DNA from: Firmicutes bacterium CAG:631
GTDB taxonomy: Bacteria; Bacillota_I; Bacilli_A; RFN20; CAG-631
Assembly (NCBI GenBank): GCA_000433015.1
Contig: HF997980.1
Coordinates: 1-9,244 of the forward strand
Length of the DNA stretch: 9,244 nt
Reading direction: 5' to 3'
The notes beneath the pieces are model-generated. The model did no database searches. It was given only the letters and a program-made list of their open reading frames with translations, and was not told the DNA's origin. Position numbers and translations under genes: made by a program. This document shows, piece by piece, positions 5,058-9,244 of this stretch; positions within the stretch are counted from its first letter, which is position 1; each line of letters starts with the position of its first letter.

Positions 5058-7718
5058 ATGAAATATATGACTAGTAATCAAATTCGAAATACATGGCTTC
5101 AATTTTTTAAATCAAAGGGGCATCATGTAGAAGAAAGTGCTTCTTTAATTCCAGTCAATGATCCAACTTTATTATGGATTAATGCTGGAGTGGCTGCTTT
5201 AAAAAAATATTTTGATGGAACAATTACACCGCAAAATCCACGAATTTGTAATGTTCAAAAAGCCATTCGGACTAATGATATTGAAAATGTTGGGTTTACA
5301 GCTCGTCATCATACCTTTTTTGAAATGATGGGGAATTTTTCTATTGGCGATTATTTTCGTAATGAGGTCATCGAATATGCCTACGAATTATTATTTAGTG
5401 AAGAATATTTTGGTTTTGATCAAGAAAAAATTTATATTACTTATCATCCTTCGGATAAGGCAACTTATCAAAAATGGATTGAAGTTGGTATTGAACCAAC
5501 GCATTTAATTGCCAATGAAAATAATTTTTGGGAAATTGGAGAAGGACCTTGCGGACCAGACACAGAAATGTTTTATGACCGTGGAGAAATTTATGATCCC
5601 CAACATTTAGGATTAAAATTAATTCAAGAAGATATTGAAAATGATCGCTACATTGAAATATGGAATATCGTTTTTTCACAATTTAATGCTAAAAAAGGCT
5701 TAACTAGAGACCAATATGAAGAATTGCCACATAAAAATATTGATACAGGTGCTGGGCTTGAAAGATTTGCTTGTATTTTACAACAAACGAAAACAAATTA
5801 TGAAACAGATTTATTTTTACCGATTATCAATAAATGTGAACAATTAGGGAAGGAAAAATATGATAGTATTTATCATTCTAGTTTTAAAATTATTGCTGAC
5901 CATTTAAGAACTTGTACTTTTGCTTTGGCAGATGGAGCATCTTTTTCTAATGAGGGTCGAGGATATGTATTACGTCGACTATTAAGAAGAGCCGTTCGAC
6001 ATGGAAATAAAATTGGAATTGAAGGACCATTTTTGGCTCAACTTGTTGATACAGTCATTGAGATTATGCAAGATTTTTATCCTTATTTATTACAAAAGAA
6101 GGATTACATTAAGGATTTAATTACTAAAGAAGAAATAAAATTTAATCAAACTTTAAAAGATGGGGAAAAGAAGTTAGAAGAATTGTACGTAAAGAAAAAA
6201 GCAATTAGTGGGGAAGACGCGTTTATTTTATATGATACTTATGGCTTTCCTTTTGAACTTACACAAGAATATGCTAGTGAAAAAGGACTACAAATCGATT
6301 ATGAGGAATTTAAAAAGGCCATGGAAAAACAAAAAGAAATGGCTCGTGATCATCGGAATGTACAATCAAGTATGAATGTTCAAAATGCTTCTTATTTGTC
6401 CTTTAAAGAAAACTCTGAATTTATTGGATATCGCTATTTTAATACAAGAGCTAAAGTGATTGCTATTTTTAATGAAAATCCATTACAAGTTGTTTTTGAT
6501 AAAACTCCTTTTTATGCAGAAATGGGAGGAGAAATTGCTGATTCAGGAAAAGTAGAAAATGATACTTTTTTAGGAAAAGTGGTTCAGGTCTTAAAAATGC
6601 CTAACGGACAACATCTTCATCAAATTAAAGGATTAAAAGGAGAATTAAATAAAGATGATATCGTCTTTTTATCCATTGATGAAAAGAAAAGAATGGCGAT
6701 TGAAAAAAATCATAGTGCCACCCATTTAATGCATCAAGCTCTAAAAGATGTTTTGGGGTCACATGTTAATCAACAAGGATCTTTTGTTAGTGATGAAAAT
6801 TTACGTTTTGATTTTAATCACTTTAAAAATATTACAGCCGATGAATTATTACAAATTGAAAGTATTGTCAATCAAAAAATACAAGATCAAATTCCGGTTC
6901 AAGTTTATCATCTTTCTTTAACTCAAGCAAAAAAAGAAGGAATCACAGCCTTATTTAATGAAAAATATGGAGAAGAAGTCCGTGTTGTCGATATGCATTA
7001 TTCTAAAGAATTATGTGGTGGCTGTCATGTAAAAAATACAGGAGATATTCAACATTTTAGCATTGTTTCATTAGAATCTAAAGGTTCAGGAATTTATCGG
7101 ATTGAAGCGGTTACGGGAAAACAAATTATTGAAAAAATTAAAAAAATGCAAGCACCTTTAGTGCAAGAATACGAAATGGGAGTTGAAAAAATTTCTACAT
7201 TGATTCAAGAAAATGATTTAAAAAATTTCAATCTTTCAAAAGTAGAAGAAGTTCCTAGTTATCAATTGATTTTAAATTACAAAAAAGCGGTCTTAGAAAA
7301 TAAAGAAATCCTTAAAAATATTGATAAAAAACTAAAAGAGTTACAACATCAACAAATTGTGAAGTCTTTGTTCCAAGAAGAAAATGAAGTTATCTTAGTG
7401 AAAAACAAAAAATTATTATTGAAAACTATCAATTTAGATGATATGCAATTGCTAAAAGTTGTGGCCGATACTTTATTTGAACGTTACCCAGAAACTTTAA
7501 TCTTTGTGATGAGTTGTTTAGAAGATAAAACGTTTTTTGTTGCTAAAGCACCCCAAAAATATGTTCAAGATGGCGTTCATTGTGGAAAATTAGTACAAGC
7601 CGTTGCAACTTTGTGTGATGGAAAAGGTGGCGGAAGACCTGACATGGCTCAAGCAGGTGGAAAAAAACTAGAAAATATCCCATTAGTTTTAGAAAAGATA
7701 GAGGAATGTTTACAATGA
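5058..7718 (+). CDS. alaS: Alanine--tRNA ligase
   Basis: AlaRS is a class II synthetase that charges tRNA-Ala in the cytoplasm and removes mischarged Ser or Gly. The 886-residue protein is full length. The catalytic domain (about 1-245) shows the motif 1 region, motif 2 around RTNDIENVG and TARHHTFFEMMGNFSIGDYF (71-100), and motif 3 GAGLERF (231-237). The tRNA-recognition domain follows, with NEGRGYVLRRLLRRAVRHG (298-316). The editing domain has the zinc ligands H552 and H556 (HSATH) plus C653 and H657 (CGGCH). A coiled-coil-like stretch (about 740-770) leads to the C-Ala domain with GKGGGRPDMAQAGG (855-868). Residue 656 in the zinc motif is Cys, where the family usually has Thr. The start follows GGGGGA by nine bases, and expression is under the upstream T-box. 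The stop overlaps the ruvX start as ATGA. Confidence 0.98.
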   Translation: MKYMTSNQIRNTWLQFFKSKGHHVEESASLIPVNDPTLLWINAGVAALKKYFDGTITPQNPRICNVQKAIRTNDIENVGFTARHHTFFEMMGNFSIGDYFRNEVIEYAYELLFSEEYFGFDQEKIYITYHPSDKATYQKWIEVGIEPTHLIANENNFWEIGEGPCGPDTEMFYDRGEIYDPQHLGLKLIQEDIENDRYIEIWNIVFSQFNAKKGLTRDQYEELPHKNIDTGAGLERFACILQQTKTNYETDLFLPIINKCEQLGKEKYDSIYHSSFKIIADHLRTCTFALADGASFSNEGRGYVLRRLLRRAVRHGNKIGIEGPFLAQLVDTVIEIMQDFYPYLLQKKDYIKDLITKEEIKFNQTLKDGEKKLEELYVKKKAISGEDAFILYDTYGFPFELTQEYASEKGLQIDYEEFKKAMEKQKEMARDHRNVQSSMNVQNASYLSFKENSEFIGYRYFNTRAKVIAIFNENPLQVVFDKTPFYAEMGGEIADSGKVENDTFLGKVVQVLKMPNGQHLHQIKGLKGELNKDDIVFLSIDEKKRMAIEKNHSATHLMHQALKDVLGSHVNQQGSFVSDENLRFDFNHFKNITADELLQIESIVNQKIQDQIPVQVYHLSLTQAKKEGITALFNEKYGEEVRVVDMHYSKELCGGCHVKNTGDIQHFSIVSLESKGSGIYRIEAVTGKQIIEKIKKMQAPLVQEYEMGVEKISTLIQENDLKNFNLSKVEEVPSYQLILNYKKAVLENKEILKNIDKKLKELQHQQIVKSLFQEENEVILVKNKKLLLKTINLDDMQLLKVVADTLFERYPETLIFVMSCLEDKTFFVAKAPQKYVQDGVHCGKLVQAVATLCDGKGGGRPDMAQAGGKKLENIPLVLEKIEECLQ

Positions 7719-8128
7719 AAGCCATGGGATTAGATATAGGCAGTGTTACGATAGGAGTTGCTTTAAGTGATGCATTAAAAATGATTGCTAATGCATATAC
7801 TGTAATTAGATATCAAACGGAAGGAGACGAAGTCATTCAGCAAATTGTTGACATTATTGTAGAGAATGAAGTGGATGAAATTGTCATCGGAATGCCTTAT
7901 CATATGAACAAAGATGAGTCGGAAGGATGTCTTCGTTCAAAGCGATTTAAAGAAGCCATCGAAAAGAAAATAAAGGTTAAGATTTCATTTATGGATGAAA
8001 GATTATCTACCGTTAGTGCTCAAAAAAGTCTAATTGATTTTGACTTAAGTCGCAAAAAAAGAAAAAAAATTGTCGATAAGATTGCTGCGACAATTATTTT
8101 GCAAAATTATTTAGATGCAAGAAAGTAG
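7715..8128 (+). CDS. ruvX: RuvX/YqgF family pre-16S rRNA nuclease (putative Holliday junction resolvase)
   Basis: This is an RNase H-fold nuclease of the YqgF family, known in E. coli to take part in 5'-end maturation of 16S rRNA; the older name reflects a proposed Holliday junction resolvase role. The start at 7715 gives 137 residues, normal for the family. It is preferred over an ATG at 7706 because AGAGGA (7700-7705) is nine bases ahead of 7715 and leaves no room for 7706. The acidic residues stand in their expected motifs: D7 in GLDIG (5-9), E95 in DERLSTV (94-100) and D121 in KIVDKIAATIILQNYL (118-133); VIGMP is at 57-61. The start overlaps the alaS stop (ATGA), which implies translational coupling. 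In B. subtilis and Enterococcus a small ireB/yrzL gene separates alaS from ruvX; it is absent here. Confidence 0.93.
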   Translation: MKAMGLDIGSVTIGVALSDALKMIANAYTVIRYQTEGDEVIQQIVDIIVENEVDEIVIGMPYHMNKDESEGCLRSKRFKEAIEKKIKVKISFMDERLSTVSAQKSLIDFDLSRKKRKKIVDKIAATIILQNYLDARK

Positions 8129-8133
8129 TTTTG

Positions 8134-8142
8134 TGTTACAAT
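8134..8142 (+). promoter_or_regulatory. Possible extended -10 promoter for the DUF1292 gene
   Basis: TG (8134-8135) plus TACAAT (8137-8142) forms an extended -10 element that would start transcription near 8149. No good -35 box lies at the right distance, so it may be weak, or the gene may depend on read-through from alaS-ruvX. Confidence 0.35.
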
Positions 8143-8169
8143 AAAAATGAAAATTAAAGGAGAAAGAAA

Positions 8170-8562
8170 ATGGAAGATAAAAAATTTGTAGTGATTGATG
8201 CCGAAGGTAATGAAAAAGAAATGGAAATTGTATTTACTTATTTAAACGAAGAAAATCAAAAAAATTATGTATTTTATATTGATCCAAGTAGTGATGAAGA
8301 AATTTTTGTTTCTTCCTATGATGATGAAGGGCGTTTATATCCCGTTGAAACCGATGAAGAATGGGATCATTTAGAAGAAGTGCTAGATCATTATCAACAA
8401 AATGAACATCATTGCTGTCATCATGAACACCATGGTGAAGGTTGTAATTGTCATCATGAACATCACGATGGTGAATGCAATTGTCATGAGCATGAGGAAT
8501 GCGAATGTCATCAAAAAGATTCTTCTACAGATGATCATTGTTGCTGCAAAGACAAAAAATAA
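8170..8562 (+). CDS. DUF1292 (YrzB-like) protein with a His/Cys-rich C-terminal tail
   Basis: The first 75 or so residues match the DUF1292 pattern in composition and layout: an acidic strand-rich domain with EIVFTYLNEENQKNYVFYID (19-38) and a Glu/Asp-rich stretch ending in DEEWDHLEEVLDHY (62-75). The molecular function of DUF1292 is unknown; it usually sits next to ruvX, as here. Residues 80-126 contain 14 His and 11 Cys of 47, arranged as near-repeats of an 11-residue unit (84-94, 95-105, then a shorter 106-113) and a final HCCC. B. subtilis YrzB is about 93 residues long and, as I recall it, lacks such a tail, so this 130-residue form looks extended. The tail suggests binding or storage of Zn, Ni or Cu, which is inference. 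A strong site, AAGGAG (8157-8162), lies seven bases before the ATG. No signal peptide is seen, so it should be cytosolic. Confidence 0.85.
   Translation: MEDKKFVVIDAEGNEKEMEIVFTYLNEENQKNYVFYIDPSSDEEIFVSSYDDEGRLYPVETDEEWDHLEEVLDHYQQNEHHCCHHEHHGEGCNCHHEHHDGECNCHEHEECECHQKDSSTDDHCCCKDKK
8419..8508 (+). repeat. Tandem His/Cys-coding repeat in the DUF1292 gene
   Basis: Two 33-base units (8419-8451 and 8452-8484) encode HHEHHGEGCNC and HHEHHDGECNC, and a shortened third (8485-8508) encodes HEHEECEC. Synonymous differences between the first two units (CAC/CAT, TGT/TGC) show that the copies are not a very recent exact duplication. Confidence 0.8.
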
Positions 8563-8564
8563 AT

Positions 8565-9125
8565 ATGAATAAAGGATTGGGTGCACCACATTTTTTTACA
8601 AATCGATTGTATATTCGGCCGATTGAATGGAAGGACATTGATGATTTTTTTAACGTTTGTAGTCAAAGGGAAGTCACACAATATTTAACCTTTAATCCTC
8701 ATGAATATTTGTCCGATACACATCGAGTCATTGAAAATATGATGCGTGCCTATTCAATGGGACAATCAGTAAATTTTGCAATTGTATTAAAATCAACGAA
8801 TCATTTGATTGGATCTGCAAGTCTTACTTTTAATTATGTCAATCGTAGTGCAGAAGTGGGATATTTGTTAGATGCAAAATATTGGAATCAAGGATATATG
8901 AGCGAGGCTATTCAAGCACTCATTGAAGTTGCCTTTAATTATTATCGTGTTGAATTTTTATATGCTAAACATATTGTAGAAAATATTGCCTCGCAAAAAA
9001 TTATTGAAAAGATGCATTTTAAAAAAATACGTGTACAAGAACAGTCTTATATTAAAAATCAGCATATTTATTCTATTGTTGAATATATTTTACCTAAAGA
9101 TGTATATTTTATGAATAAGAAATGA
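8565..9125 (+). CDS. GNAT family N-acetyltransferase (RimJ/RimL-like)
   Basis: This is an acetyl-CoA-dependent N-acetyltransferase of the Acetyltransf_3 (RimJ/RimL) type. The acceptor cannot be deduced; relatives modify ribosomal proteins, small amines or other metabolites. From the ATG at 8565 the protein has 186 residues. RLYIRPIEWKDIDDFF (14-29) is the typical first strand and helix. IGSASL (82-87) and AEVGYLLDAKYWNQGYMSEA (96-115) contain the acetyl-CoA-binding motif A, with NQGYMSEA matching the usual Q/R-x-x-G-x-G/A type loop only in part. N140-I-A-S143 and EKMHFKK (148-154) form motif B, with His where Gly is common. The ATG follows the DUF1292 stop by two bases with no clear ribosome binding site, so coupling is likely. 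A TTG at 8538 in the same frame is a less likely start. A terminator ends the unit. Confidence 0.88.
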   Translation: MNKGLGAPHFFTNRLYIRPIEWKDIDDFFNVCSQREVTQYLTFNPHEYLSDTHRVIENMMRAYSMGQSVNFAIVLKSTNHLIGSASLTFNYVNRSAEVGYLLDAKYWNQGYMSEAIQALIEVAFNYYRVEFLYAKHIVENIASQKIIEKMHFKKIRVQEQSYIKNQHIYSIVEYILPKDVYFMNKK

Positions 9126-9142
9126 AAGTTTCTTATTTTTTT
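9114..9142 (+). terminator. Rho-independent-type terminator at the end of the GNAT gene
   Basis: AATAAGAAA (9114-9122) pairs perfectly with TTTCTTATT (9129-9137) around a six-base loop, and T's run to 9142. The TGA stop of the acetyltransferase (9123-9125) makes up the first half of the loop, so the last codons form the 5' arm. The stem is AT-rich. Confidence 0.75.
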
Positions 9143-9211
9143 ATTTTGTATTTTATGTACATAATAAATATTATATATAAAAAAAATATAATTGACAAAA
9201 AATACAAAATA
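9142..9211. repeat. 13-bp inverted repeat overlapping the downstream promoter
   Basis: TATTTTGTATTTT (9142-9154) is the exact reverse complement of AAAATACAAAATA (9199-9211); the arms are separated by 44 bases. The downstream arm lies entirely within the spacer between the -35 and -10 boxes of the last promoter. A 12-bp palindrome, TTATGTACATAA (9153-9164), overlaps the inner edge of the first arm. This could be a regulator binding site, but the sequence is AT-rich and chance is possible. Confidence 0.45.
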
Positions 9212-9220
9212 TGCAATAAT
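9192..9220 (+). promoter_or_regulatory. Sigma-A-type promoter of the gene starting at 9238
   Basis: A perfect TTGACA (9192-9197), a 17-bp spacer and AATAAT (9215-9220), with TG at 9212-9213 (extended -10), form the strongest promoter in the window. The predicted start near 9227 leaves only about 11 bases before the ATG, so the transcript would begin at or close to the ribosome binding site GAGGTGA (9227-9233). Confidence 0.8.
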
Positions 9221-9237
9221 TGAATTGAGGTGAAATT

Positions 9238-9244
9238 ATGAACA
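9238..9244 (+). CDS. Start of an unidentified gene, cut by window edge
   Basis: An ATG at 9238 preceded five bases earlier by GAGGTG (9227-9232) and by a strong promoter marks the start of a gene. Only Met-Asn and one further base are visible, so no product can be named. Confidence 0.7.

Noticed and set aside
7706..7714. ATG at 7706 as the ruvX start
   Set aside because: The AGAGGA site directly abuts it; the ATG at 7715 has correct spacing and gives the usual N-terminus.
8383..8589. 68-codon hydrophobic, Met-rich minus-strand ORF
   Set aside because: It is the antisense of the CAT-rich His tail of the DUF1292 gene, since CAT reads as ATG on the other strand; no ribosome binding site.

Overview
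The window is an AT-rich, gene-dense stretch of a Bacillota chromosome. TGA and TAG both act as stops (alaS and the acetyltransferase end in TGA, ruvX and the 59-codon ORF in TAG) and Trp is encoded by TGG, so this is the standard bacterial code, not the Mycoplasma code. The gene order mnmA - recD2 - AI-2E family (yrrI-like) - T-box - alaS - ruvX - DUF1292 is the conserved block that Bacillus subtilis carries as trmU/yrrC/yrrI/alaS/yrrK/yrzB. The very low GC and compact spacing suggest an Erysipelotrichia-like or other reduced Bacilli lineage; that placement is inference.

Layout. Positions 1-44 are the 5' part of a minus-strand tRNA-Thr(CGU) cut by the window edge. It is divergent from mnmA, and the two promoters lie back to back (54-82 and 92-120). 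mnmA (146-1288) abuts recD2 (1289-3463) with no gap. A 59-codon ORF of unknown function (3520-3699) ends inside a hairpin-plus-T-run terminator, and a polytopic AI-2E family membrane protein (3715-4800) begins four bases after that T-run. Positions 4801-5057 hold a promoter and an alanine T-box leader. alaS (5058-7718) follows and overlaps ruvX (7715-8128). A DUF1292 protein (8170-8562) carries an unusual His/Cys-rich tail and is followed two bases later by a GNAT acetyltransferase (8565-9125), whose stop codon lies in the loop of a strong terminator. The last 100 bases hold a sigma-A-type promoter with a 13-bp inverted repeat, and the first codons of a further gene.

Functional theme. Much of the block concerns RNA and translation: a tRNA gene, tRNA 2-thiolation (MnmA), alanine tRNA charging under tRNA-sensing control (T-box/AlaRS), and rRNA maturation (RuvX/YqgF). 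RecD2 adds DNA repair. The least ordinary parts are the metal-binding-like tail on the DUF1292 protein, the small ORF whose stop lies in a terminator directly ahead of the transporter gene, and the inverted repeat at the last promoter. No mobile element, CRISPR array or defence cassette was seen.
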